64,000 nucleotides of DNA from the NCBI RefSeq assembly GCF_003710255.1, contig NZ_RHIB01000002.1:310001-374000 (forward strand). The letters run 5' to 3'. The position numbers and the translations under genes are program-made. Below, one piece after another: positions 36,524-44,591 of this stretch (the stretch's first letter is position 1; every line of letters starts with the position of its first letter). The notes under the pieces were generated by a model, which saw only the letters and a program-made list of their open reading frames with translations, ran no database searches and was not told the origin of the DNA. This DNA comes from Alteribacter keqinensis (GTDB taxonomy: Bacteria; Bacillota; Bacilli; Bacillales; Salisediminibacteriaceae).

Positions 36524-36728
36524 ACGTTCACAGAAAGGCGACGAAGAAAGCACATTGAAAATCATTGGAAAAATAGAACCAAAAATCAGGAAATCTCTGT
36601 ATCAGACTGATGTTCAGGAAAGGGAAAACCTTGAACAGGAACTGCGGATCAAAACAATGAAGGTTGTTCAGTCATTTGATACCCAGAAGGTTCCGGGGTT
36701 CTGGGAGTGGCTGGATGAAGCAAAATAA
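36498..36728 (+). CDS. RsoA-like co-sigma subunit
   Basis: 76 residues, close to the 79 of B. subtilis RsoA. It resembles sigma region 2.1: LIERSQKGDEESTLKIIGKI, then RENLEQELRIKTMKVVQSFD. Its ATG overlaps the last 26 bases of the sigma gene and has GGGAGG eight bases upstream, implying coupled translation and an equal supply of the two subunits. No other sigma regions are present, so alone it cannot act as a sigma factor. Confidence 0.78.
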   Translation: MKEWRMLIERSQKGDEESTLKIIGKIEPKIRKSLYQTDVQERENLEQELRIKTMKVVQSFDTQKVPGFWEWLDEAK

Positions 36729-36831
36729 ATCCGGTGCCCTTTTTAAAGTTTCTACTGTCCCAGGTTGTTACTAAACGTCCTTCCGTCCCTTTTATAAGTG
36801 AAAGCAGAAAAAGAAAAAAGGAGAGGATTGT

Positions 36832-37611
36832 ATGACAAAATTAGTATGGTTGGATGCAGGACATGGGGGAAACGATCCGGGAGCTACGGGACATGGATTA
36901 TTAGAGAAGAATCTGTGCCTTGACCGTGTTCTGAGGATGCAGCAGATTTTTGATGAATATGAAGGGGTTCATACCCTTTTAACACGCAGTACCGATGTGT
37001 TTGTGGACCTGGAAGTCCGGGCCCAAAACGCCAATAATGCAGGAGCAGATGTCTTTATCAGTGATCATAAAAATGCCTTTAACGGATCTGTCCGCGGTTT
37101 CGAAAGTTATATCTGGAATGGCGGAGTGAGCCAGGTAACCCGTAACCTTCAGACAGCCATTCATAACCGTGTTGCTGCGGCACTCGGCAGCTACAGCCTG
37201 CCGGATCGCGGCCGAAAAGAAGCCAATTTCAGTGTCCTCCGTAATACTTCAATGCCTGCAGTTCTTCTTGAAGAGGCGTTTATTGATAACATCACGGACA
37301 ATAACCTGATGCGACAAGCCGCTTTTAAAGAAGCCTACTGCCGGGCTGTAGTGGAAGGAATTGCAGCTCACCTCGGCCTGCAAAAACGGGAAACCGGCAC
37401 ACAGATGGTGGTTGTTGAAGTTGATACACTGAACGTATATTCACTACCATCCTGGGATGATGAGGCGATCGCCGGAACCGTATTCAAAGGTGAGGCGTTT
37501 ACCATTGTCGAACGGGTAGCCGTCCCCGGCAGCACCACAGATATGTACCGCCTCCTGAGCGGGCTTTATATAACAACGGATCCAAACCTAGTGAGGGTAA
37601 TCAATATCTGA
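36832..37611 (+). CDS. N-acetylmuramoyl-L-alanine amidase without signal peptide
   Basis: Amidase_3 zinc enzyme that cuts the peptide stem from peptidoglycan glycan strands, 259 residues. Zinc ligands: His11 (DAGHGG), Glu25 and His79 (ISDHKN); catalytic Glu147 in LLEEAF. A C-terminal SH3-like domain from about residue 192 may bind the wall. There is no signal peptide, as in phage endolysins, so export would need a holin or lysis. ATG 36832 with GGAGAGG upstream. It follows the split sigma-factor genes by 103 bases on the same strand. Confidence 0.88.
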   Translation: MTKLVWLDAGHGGNDPGATGHGLLEKNLCLDRVLRMQQIFDEYEGVHTLLTRSTDVFVDLEVRAQNANNAGADVFISDHKNAFNGSVRGFESYIWNGGVSQVTRNLQTAIHNRVAAALGSYSLPDRGRKEANFSVLRNTSMPAVLLEEAFIDNITDNNLMRQAAFKEAYCRAVVEGIAAHLGLQKRETGTQMVVVEVDTLNVYSLPSWDDEAIAGTVFKGEAFTIVERVAVPGSTTDMYRLLSGLYITTDPNLVRVINI

Positions 37612-37692
37612 GGAAGACCTGCTCCAGGCAGAGGCTGCTCCTCTGACTCTTCGGTAAACTGATGTTCACTAATGAGACCGCCACTCAATCTT

Positions 37693-37730
37693 TGAATATC
37701 AGACTACGATTTCGACAAAATTTGGGTGGT
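37693..37730 (+). repeat. Family B repeat, partial copy B3
   Basis: TGAATATCAGACTACGATTT then CGACAAAATTTGGGTGGTG; the terminal GACAGGCACC of other copies is lost. Confidence 0.75.
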
Positions 37731-37792
37731 GTACTTTTAGAGCTGCTAATTTGGCCTCACATTAAGTCAATGTTCATAGGATAGCCTTTCAT

Positions 37793-37837
37793 AAAAAAAC
37801 GGAGCTTCGGGACACTGGCCGAAGCTCCGTTTTTTTA
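37793..37837. terminator. Bidirectional terminator between amidase and Nmad3 genes
   Basis: CGGAGCTTCGG-GACACTGG-CCGAAGCTCCG, perfect 11-bp stem with A6 before and T7 after, so it serves both converging genes. Confidence 0.9.
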
Positions 37838-38746
37838 ACCATCTGCTGCACTTATATTATCTGCATTCCGCTTAAAAAGCTGCCTTAGCCACGCTTCGCC
37901 CGCCGAGGATAACTCAGTGACATACTCCTGGCCTCTTCCTGTTTTAACCGTGCAAAAGTCATCACCAAGGTCAACCCACGAGTTCTTGTAAGCCTGGGTT
38001 AGCTGCTTGTAGAAACACTTCGGCAACAGCCATTCACTTTTGTTTCGATCTTTACTCCTTGAAAGAAGCAGACTGTCATTCAGTGCAGTAAAGTAACCGC
38101 AGCCGGGGACCTCCAAATCCTCGAACAGCCACTCTTCCGGTGTATAAATAAAATTCAGTTTCTGAAAAGCAGATTCTGTTAGATGGGGGTGGTCGCCGAG
38201 GTTATATTCCTCTGCCGCCTGAAGGGCCTTGTCATAGTTATCAATCCGCTCTTTAACCTTCATCCACCCGTAAAAATAGTGCCCAGAGTAGTGATTATGT
38301 ATCGATTTAAACCCTCCGAAGAAAAGGAAAACAGAACCCGCACCAACCTCCTGCTTTAAAAGGTGCGGTGCAGCGTTGGACTGACCGAATCCCTTTCCTA
38401 TCTTCAACCCGCTCCCTCTCTCCATCCACGGCGGCTCTCCAAGCATAGGGTCAAAGTGGGCTGACAGTCCCACGTCATCGATTGAACACGCTTTGCTATT
38501 TCCCATTTTAATCCGATTATGGCCCAACAGCCTTTTATACAACTCACTCAAGTTCCCGGCTTCGTACTTGGGGTTATTAAAATAATCTTCTTTAATCCGG
38601 ACATCTGCATAATTGATTGTATTGGAATAATGATTCTTTTTTTCAGGAATCGGGAACCAAATATACCTGCCCGAATGATGATCATATGGAGAAAAACAAC
38701 CGCTGCTGCCAGTATCAAACCCTTTTCTGCTCAGGACCAACTTCAT
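37835..38746 (-). CDS. Nmad3-like nucleotide-modification-associated protein
   Basis: 303 residues, soluble. The N-terminus MKLVLSRKGFDTGSSGCFSP followed by a D/G-rich SGRYIWFPIPE stretch matches the start of Nmad3 (nucleotide modification associated domain 3) proteins, and GAGSVFLFFGGF near residue 134 is also typical. Such domains are linked by genome context to modified DNA bases in phages and bacteria; the biochemical activity is not established. ATG 38746 has AGAGGG upstream. No methyltransferase, nuclease or other modification gene is beside it here, so its role is unclear. Confidence 0.72.
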   Translation of the reverse strand: MKLVLSRKGFDTGSSGCFSPYDHHSGRYIWFPIPEKKNHYSNTINYADVRIKEDYFNNPKYEAGNLSELYKRLLGHNRIKMGNSKACSIDDVGLSAHFDPMLGEPPWMERGSGLKIGKGFGQSNAAPHLLKQEVGAGSVFLFFGGFKSIHNHYSGHYFYGWMKVKERIDNYDKALQAAEEYNLGDHPHLTESAFQKLNFIYTPEEWLFEDLEVPGCGYFTALNDSLLLSRSKDRNKSEWLLPKCFYKQLTQAYKNSWVDLGDDFCTVKTGRGQEYVTELSSAGEAWLRQLFKRNADNISAADG

Positions 38747-39022
38747 GTGAAATCCCTCTTTTCAATTCAGGTTAACTCATCCATTCCACAATAACCTTTT
38801 TAATCCTTCCAAAGTAATGAAATTATATAACGGTTGTATCAACGAAGCACAACCACCGCCCAGCCCCCACGATCCTAAAGTCCCACCCTCAATTCACCTG
38901 GATATTGTCGATTCCAGTCACTTTATCTCCACTCATCACCCTCTATGTCTAATCATCCAAATATAACCATCTTTTTACCTACCAATAATTAGTAAATAAT
39001 ACATTTCTAAATATTCTGTAAA

Positions 39023-39060
39023 TTATATATGGTTAAGTTAGTAAGGAAACCTTACTTACT
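39023..39060 (+). promoter_or_regulatory. Promoter and ROK-type operator of the PIG-L gene
   Basis: A TTATAT -10-like box (39023-39028, weak -35) is followed by GTTAAGTTAGTAAGG and the dyad AGTTAGTAAGG-AAA-CCTTACTTACT (one mismatch in 11). GTTAAGTTAGTAA is shared exactly with the element at 41802, at the same distance from the -10 box, so both are probably bound by the cluster 2 ROK regulator. Confidence 0.6.
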
Positions 39061-39133
39061 CAATCCATGCTTTGAAAGGAGGTCAAAGGACGCAATCTGA
39101 CATCGAACATCCAAAACTAAGGAGGTTTTTTGA

Positions 39134-41665
39134 TTGAAGAAACCGATAATTGGCGTTTTGTTAAGTTTTTTGCTTCTCCTGTCCATCCTTATCCCTCAGG
39201 CCCCTCTTACTTCAGCCGATGATGAACCCGATCAGGATTTGTGGAAAGCCATTACTCAACTTAAAACGACAACAAGCTTTATGAATACAGGGGCTCACCC
39301 CGATGATGAAAGAAGCCACCTTCTCGCTTACTTATCCCTCAAAGAAGGGGTGCGCACGAGCAGTAACATCGCTAACCGTGGCGAAGGCGGCCAGAATGAA
39401 ATCGGCCAGGAGCTTGGCAATGGTCTCGGGATTATCCGATCTGAAGAATTAATTGAAGCTTCAGAGGTGACCAATGTGGATTTGATTATTCTCAGTGAAG
39501 ATACGGATGACCCGATTTATGACTTCGGATTTTCAAAGACTCCTGAAGAAACCTTTGAAGAATGGGGAGAAGAACTGACCTATGAACGTTTTATCCGCTC
39601 AATTCGTGAAGAACGGCCTGAGATCGTCTTCCCTTCCTTCCTTGATGTTGATACACAGCATGGCCACCACCGGGCCATTACGATCCTATCATTAAGAGCA
39701 TTTGATGACGCTGCTGATCCATCTGTATTCCCTGAACATATGGATGAAGGATTAACACCTTGGCAGATTAAGAAAATGTACCTCCCTGCAGTTGATAACA
39801 ATAACCCAACCCTATCCATAGAAGTAGGTAACGAGGTCGACCCGATTTACGGAAAAACATATGCCCAGCTTGGGGAAGAGTCCAGATACCTTCACAAAAG
39901 CCAGGGAATGGGACGCGATCTGCCGGTTGCACCCCTATATGTAAACCTCGATCTTGTGAAATCCGTCAATGATATTCCTGAGACAGAGGAGTCCATTTAT
40001 GACGGCCTTGACATTACGTTTAAAGAAGCTGCCGAACAGCTTTCCGGCTCCAACAACCAGATCAGAGGCGTTCTTCTTCAAGCAGATCGCTCTCTGAATA
40101 AAGTGATTAACCAGTTTCCGGACCGCGGCCAGACGCTTCTTGCTGCACACGACGCTCTTGAAGACATCGAACATGCGATGGACCGGATCGCTTCAAGAAA
40201 CATTGATCCCGAATTACAGGAAGACCTGCTGTTCAAGCTGGAAGTCAAACAAGACCAGCTGACCGAAGTCAGCCAGGTGGCCTCTTCATTGGATGTTTCT
40301 GTAGACGTGGAGAACGCTGCTCTCACAAGAGGCGGAACCTATACGGTTTCTGTACAGGCTGAGAACAATGGGGACCAGACCCTTAACGACGTCGAACTCG
40401 GATTAAATACACCTGAAGATTGGACAGTACAAGGAAGTTCCACTGCTCAATCCTTAACTCCAGGCGAAACAAATGAAGTGCAATATGAAGTGACTGTTCC
40501 TGAAGATGCTGAATTTTACCACCCGTATGCACCTTTCATCCTCTCTGCAGATGTGTCGTATGCAGTTAACGGACAAGGTGTAAATTACCACGTAAATCCT
40601 GAGGACACTGTAGCTGTTTTACCTGACGTAGCCGTTCACATTACACCCGATCAGATTTCGATCAACGAACTTGATGTGCCGGATGATGTACAGGTGGACA
40701 TGACATTGACGAACTATGTAAACGGGTCGGCGGAAGCGTCAGCCTATCTTGATATTCCCGATGGATGGGAAGTCAGTCCATCAGAAGCGGAAGTTGAGTT
40801 TAGTGAACAACTGGAAACACAAAACGTAACGTTCACCCTTTCTCCTCCGGAAGAGAACGTTGATGACGAATTCAATGTAGAAGGACTTGTGGATGTGAAC
40901 GGCAGTACGTTCAACACCACGGTGCAGCTGATCGATTACGATCACATCCGAACGCAGTATTACCTTTATGATGCAGAAGCTTCGGGCATTTCCTTTGATC
41001 TGGCCATCCCGGATGGGTTAAAAGTCGGCTACATTGACAGCGGGTTTGACCGTATCCCTGAGTACCTGCAAAACATCGGGATTGACTTAACCCTTCTCAC
41101 AGACGAGGAAATTGCCAATGGCGACCTTTCAGAGTACACCACGATCGTTCAGGGAATCCGATCCTTCCGAGGCCGTGATATCCTGGCACAGGAAAACGAC
41201 CGGCTGCTCAACTTTGTAAATAATGGCGGCCACCTGATTGTGCAGTATCATACACCAAATGACGGCTGGGATGATGCGAAGCACGCACCGTACCCAATCG
41301 AAATCGGTGTACCGTCGATTCGCTGGAGAGTGACAGATAAAAACTCAGACGTTGACATCTTTAACCCTGAGCATGAACTCTTCACCTACCCAAATGCGAT
41401 CTCCGATTCCGACTGGGAAGGCTGGGTTCAGGAACGGGCACTCTATTTTCCGATGAGCTGGGATGACAGGTACGAAACCTTTATCGGTATGAAAGATCCC
41501 GTTGACCCTGAGCCATATACAAGCGGCATTCTGATGGCAGAGTATGGTGAGGGAACCTACATGCATACGAACCTGGTCTGGTACCGTCAGATTCAAGGTC
41601 AGGTTCCTGGCGGCTACCGCTTATTTACCAACCTGATGAGCTATCCATTAGCTGCCGAAGAATAA
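39134..41665 (+). CDS. Secreted PIG-L deacetylase-like protein with NEW3 domain
   Basis: 843 residues. Sec signal peptide (hydrophobic core about 5-23), then a PIG-L/LmbE domain at about 40-280 with the zinc motif AHPDDE (residues 54-59) and a second His cluster HGHHR near 176-180. A NEW3-type beta domain follows from about 385, and the C-terminal 200 residues look like a glutamine-amidotransferase-like Rossmann fold (LKVGYIDSGFDRIPEYL). TTG 39134 is the start, eight bases after AAGGAGG. PIG-L enzymes remove acetyl groups from amino sugars, so an extracellular N-acetylated glycan or glycoside is the likely substrate. Confidence 0.85.
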   Translation: MKKPIIGVLLSFLLLLSILIPQAPLTSADDEPDQDLWKAITQLKTTTSFMNTGAHPDDERSHLLAYLSLKEGVRTSSNIANRGEGGQNEIGQELGNGLGIIRSEELIEASEVTNVDLIILSEDTDDPIYDFGFSKTPEETFEEWGEELTYERFIRSIREERPEIVFPSFLDVDTQHGHHRAITILSLRAFDDAADPSVFPEHMDEGLTPWQIKKMYLPAVDNNNPTLSIEVGNEVDPIYGKTYAQLGEESRYLHKSQGMGRDLPVAPLYVNLDLVKSVNDIPETEESIYDGLDITFKEAAEQLSGSNNQIRGVLLQADRSLNKVINQFPDRGQTLLAAHDALEDIEHAMDRIASRNIDPELQEDLLFKLEVKQDQLTEVSQVASSLDVSVDVENAALTRGGTYTVSVQAENNGDQTLNDVELGLNTPEDWTVQGSSTAQSLTPGETNEVQYEVTVPEDAEFYHPYAPFILSADVSYAVNGQGVNYHVNPEDTVAVLPDVAVHITPDQISINELDVPDDVQVDMTLTNYVNGSAEASAYLDIPDGWEVSPSEAEVEFSEQLETQNVTFTLSPPEENVDDEFNVEGLVDVNGSTFNTTVQLIDYDHIRTQYYLYDAEASGISFDLAIPDGLKVGYIDSGFDRIPEYLQNIGIDLTLLTDEEIANGDLSEYTTIVQGIRSFRGRDILAQENDRLLNFVNNGGHLIVQYHTPNDGWDDAKHAPYPIEIGVPSIRWRVTDKNSDVDIFNPEHELFTYPNAISDSDWEGWVQERALYFPMSWDDRYETFIGMKDPVDPEPYTSGILMAEYGEGTYMHTNLVWYRQIQGQVPGGYRLFTNLMSYPLAAEE

Positions 41666-41769
41666 ACCAACAGCTCTAAAGGGTGTTCTTTAAGTCCAAA
41701 CTTAAGGAACACCCTGCTGTTTTGTAAATTCAGTAATAAACTAAATATTTATAAAATTAAAAATATTAA

Positions 41770-41798
41770 TTGACAAATATTAGCCAAAACCCTAACAT
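41770..41798 (+). promoter_or_regulatory. Sigma-A promoter of cluster 2
   Basis: TTGACA-N17-TAACAT, upstream of the ROK-lyase-ABC transporter genes. Confidence 0.75.
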
Positions 41799-41801
41799 AT
41801 A

Positions 41802-41829
41802 GTTAAGTTAGTAAAGTTTACGAACTAAC
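41802..41829. promoter_or_regulatory. ROK-type operator at the cluster 2 promoter
   Basis: GTTAAGTTAGTAAAGTTTAC followed by GAACTAAC, an imperfect dyad three bases downstream of the -10 box, sharing GTTAAGTTAGTAA with the element before the PIG-L gene. Confidence 0.6.
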
Positions 41830-41872
41830 ACACTAACAACAATCTACTCATCAAGTGCAAGGGGCCATGCTT

Positions 41873-43087
41873 ATGAACCTAAAAAAAACAAGCACGCCTA
41901 ACTACCTGAAATACCTGAATAAAAAGAAGATCCTGAGATATGTGCGGGAAAATGATGAACGCTCCCGTGCCGACATTGCGCTCGCCCTCTCGATCAGTAA
42001 GCCTACGGTCTCCTCGATTGTAGATGAGCTGATCGAAGACGGCTGGATCGAAGAAAAAGACAGCCTAGTTGCCAGTTCTTCGGGCGGAAGGAAACCTGTT
42101 CACTTATCTTTCAGCCCCGACTCCCGCCTTATAGCAGGAGTAGATATTGGCGGAACGTATGTAGAAATAGGGATCTTGAACCTGAATGGTACGATCCTTG
42201 CCAAAGATCGTTTTGAAACGCAACCCGCTCTGAAGAACAACATCATCAGGAAAGTTGGTGATTGTATTCTCAAGCTTCTCGGGGAGATCAACAGAACCCC
42301 GGAGCATGTAATGGCTGTAGGAGTAGGAGCACCAGGTATTACCGATACCGACAAAGGCACCGTTCTTGAGGCACCGAGTCTCGGGTGGATTGATTATCCC
42401 CTGAAAGAAGCTGTCGAAAATGAACTTGGTCTACCTGTTTATATTGATAACGATGTGAATGTCGGTGTTCTCGGTGAGCAATGGAAAGGGAAAGCCAAAA
42501 ATGCAGACCATCTGATTCTCATTACCCTTGGTACCGGGGTCGGTTGCGGCATCATTGTCAATGGCAGCCTATACAGAGGCTCTTCTTTCGCGGCCGGCGA
42601 AATCGGCTATATGGTAACGGATAAAAATGAAGCAAATGAAGAATATGATGAGATTTTTGAAGGCTACGGATTTCTCGACAGTCATGTAGGCGGCCCCTCA
42701 ATTGTAAAGCGGATGAAGAAAAAGCTTGAGGAGCCAGACTATCATGGTACTTACGACAGTGAAAACCTGTCAGCGAAAACCATCTTTCAACTCGCTAAAG
42801 ACGAAGATCCGATTGCCACTGAAGTGATAAAGGAAACAGTCGATCACATCGCCTATGCACTGGTCAACGTCGTATGCATTTTCAACCCTCAATGTGTGAT
42901 CCTGGGCGGCGGGATTTCAAAGTCAGGTGGCTGGTTTCTTCCCCGAGTGAAAGAAGTATTAAGCAGACACCTTCCGCTTCAGACCGAAATTTCAGTAACA
43001 GAACTTGAGAATGTGTCCGTAATCGGAGCCGGAGCCCTCTGTTTAAAAGAACACGAATCATTACTTAAAAGTGAAGGAGTCATGTAG
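41873..43087 (+). CDS. ROK family transcriptional regulator lacking the zinc motif (cluster 2)
   Basis: Winged helix-turn-helix (RADIALALSISKPTVSSIVD) plus ROK domain, about 404 residues. Start set at ATG 41873, with AGGGG nine bases upstream; a GTG start at 41855 is possible. The sugar-site Glu-x-Gly segment (AGEIGYM) lacks the usual His after Gly-x-Gly-style GEIGH, and the CxCGxxGC zinc motif is replaced by an acidic stretch (NEEYDEIFEGYG). It may therefore sense a non-standard ligand. First gene of a probable five-gene operon. Confidence 0.87.
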   Translation: MNLKKTSTPNYLKYLNKKKILRYVRENDERSRADIALALSISKPTVSSIVDELIEDGWIEEKDSLVASSSGGRKPVHLSFSPDSRLIAGVDIGGTYVEIGILNLNGTILAKDRFETQPALKNNIIRKVGDCILKLLGEINRTPEHVMAVGVGAPGITDTDKGTVLEAPSLGWIDYPLKEAVENELGLPVYIDNDVNVGVLGEQWKGKAKNADHLILITLGTGVGCGIIVNGSLYRGSSFAAGEIGYMVTDKNEANEEYDEIFEGYGFLDSHVGGPSIVKRMKKKLEEPDYHGTYDSENLSAKTIFQLAKDEDPIATEVIKETVDHIAYALVNVVCIFNPQCVILGGGISKSGGWFLPRVKEVLSRHLPLQTEISVTELENVSVIGAGALCLKEHESLLKSEGVM

Positions 43088-43088
43088 C

Positions 43089-44573
43089 ATGACATCTCGA
43101 TCACCTCTTTATATTCAAGACACTTTGAATCCTTTATTTGATTTTACAAAAGAGCATTTTTATACGTATATCATGGAAGTGAATCTTGCTCACGTGATGA
43201 TGCTTAATTCAACAAAAATCCTCTCCGACCAGGATGCAGGCACGATATTGGAAGCCACACTTGCTCTTAAAAGAAAAGGATATGAAAAAGAATACAATCC
43301 TCAGTTTGAAGACCTTTTCTTTATGATTGAACATGACCTGGCCCAGGAGATTGGTGACGATCTGGTCGGGAATATGCACCTTGCCTTCAGCCGTAACGAT
43401 ATGGATACCACAATCTTCCGAATGCTGTGGCGGCAAAAGACAGCGGAATGGATCGATAAATTAATTGACATGAGAACGCTTCTGCTGGAATTGGCAGAAG
43501 AACATAAACACACCATCATGCCTGCCCACACACATAACCAGCAAGCACAGCCGACAACACTGGCTCATTACCTTTTGGCTGCTGAGCAGAACCTCAAACG
43601 CGACACCGAAAGAGGCATCGCTCTCTATGACAGAATAAACGTGTCTCCAATGGGGGCCTGCGCCCTTTCCACTACAGGCTTTCCGATTGACAGACAGCAG
43701 ATAAGTGATCAGCTTGGCTTCTCCTCACCTATGACAAACTCCTATGACGCCATTTCCGCATCAGACTTCATGCTCGAATTTGGAAGCGCTTTATCTATAT
43801 CCCTAAGTACGTTGTCACGCTTCGTCTATGACTTAATGTTTATGGCTACAAGCGAAGTCAGCACGCTCAAACTTAACGATCAGCATGTACAGACATCGAG
43901 TATTATGCCTCAAAAACGAAACCCATCCGCTCTGGAACATACACGCGCTTCAATCAGCAAAGCAATCGGAAACCTTCAAAGCTGTTTTACAGTAGCCCAC
44001 AGCATCCCACTCGGAGATATCGTGGACATTGGAGATGACATCCAGCCTGTACTGATGTCGGGCTTTACCAGCGCAAACAACATTCTCTCCATCTTAAATG
44101 AAATTCTGGAGCATGCCACCTTTGAAAAAGAGACCTTATATGAACGCACCAGGGAAGGATTTTCAACAGTGACTGAACTGGCAGACGTACTGGTGAGAAA
44201 CCACCATATCTCCTTCCGCTCAGCCCATAAGGTTGTCAGCTCCCTTGTGAGTCACCTAAACAGGGAGGATTCTGATATCCGCAGTGGAGATGCCCGGCTT
44301 GTCTGCACCATCGCAAAAGAAACCATCGGTGCTGATCTCTCCCTGACTGAGGATGAATACAAAAAAGCCATAGATCCGGCTTCTTTCATTGAAGTAAGAA
44401 ATGTTAAAGGCGGTCCTTCTCCTCATGCAGTAAAGGAGCAGATTAAAGAGTGCAAAGCGAAGGCTGACAAGGATTCAGAATGGGTTATGGAAACTTTCCA
44501 CAGCCTGCGTGATTATGCCAGTCGTCTTGAAAAATCCGCTGAGCTGTGTGTAAAGAATAACTATTCAGTTTAA
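43089..44573 (+). CDS. Argininosuccinate-lyase-like C-N lyase
   Basis: Cytoplasmic fumarase/aspartase-superfamily enzyme, 494 residues from ATG 43089 (AAGGAG nine bases upstream). Family marks: HLAFSRNDMDTT near residue 97, HTHNQQAQPTT near 147 (His149 region), and the catalytic-serine loop SSIMPQKRNP starting at about residue 270. These fit the ASL branch, which eliminates fumarate from an N-succinyl compound. It is embedded between a sugar-type repressor and a sugar-type ABC transporter rather than among arginine genes, so its natural substrate is probably an imported N-carboxyalkyl compound rather than argininosuccinate. A decayed paralogue is at 17016-17515. Confidence 0.85.
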   Translation: MTSRSPLYIQDTLNPLFDFTKEHFYTYIMEVNLAHVMMLNSTKILSDQDAGTILEATLALKRKGYEKEYNPQFEDLFFMIEHDLAQEIGDDLVGNMHLAFSRNDMDTTIFRMLWRQKTAEWIDKLIDMRTLLLELAEEHKHTIMPAHTHNQQAQPTTLAHYLLAAEQNLKRDTERGIALYDRINVSPMGACALSTTGFPIDRQQISDQLGFSSPMTNSYDAISASDFMLEFGSALSISLSTLSRFVYDLMFMATSEVSTLKLNDQHVQTSSIMPQKRNPSALEHTRASISKAIGNLQSCFTVAHSIPLGDIVDIGDDIQPVLMSGFTSANNILSILNEILEHATFEKETLYERTREGFSTVTELADVLVRNHHISFRSAHKVVSSLVSHLNREDSDIRSGDARLVCTIAKETIGADLSLTEDEYKKAIDPASFIEVRNVKGGPSPHAVKEQIKECKAKADKDSEWVMETFHSLRDYASRLEKSAELCVKNNYSV

Positions 44574-44591
44574 AACAAGGGGGATATAAAA

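Noticed and set aside
42104-42360. Antisense frames inside sugar-cluster genes (many similar cases)
   Set aside because: They are shadows of well-supported genes on the other strand, without start signals or family features.
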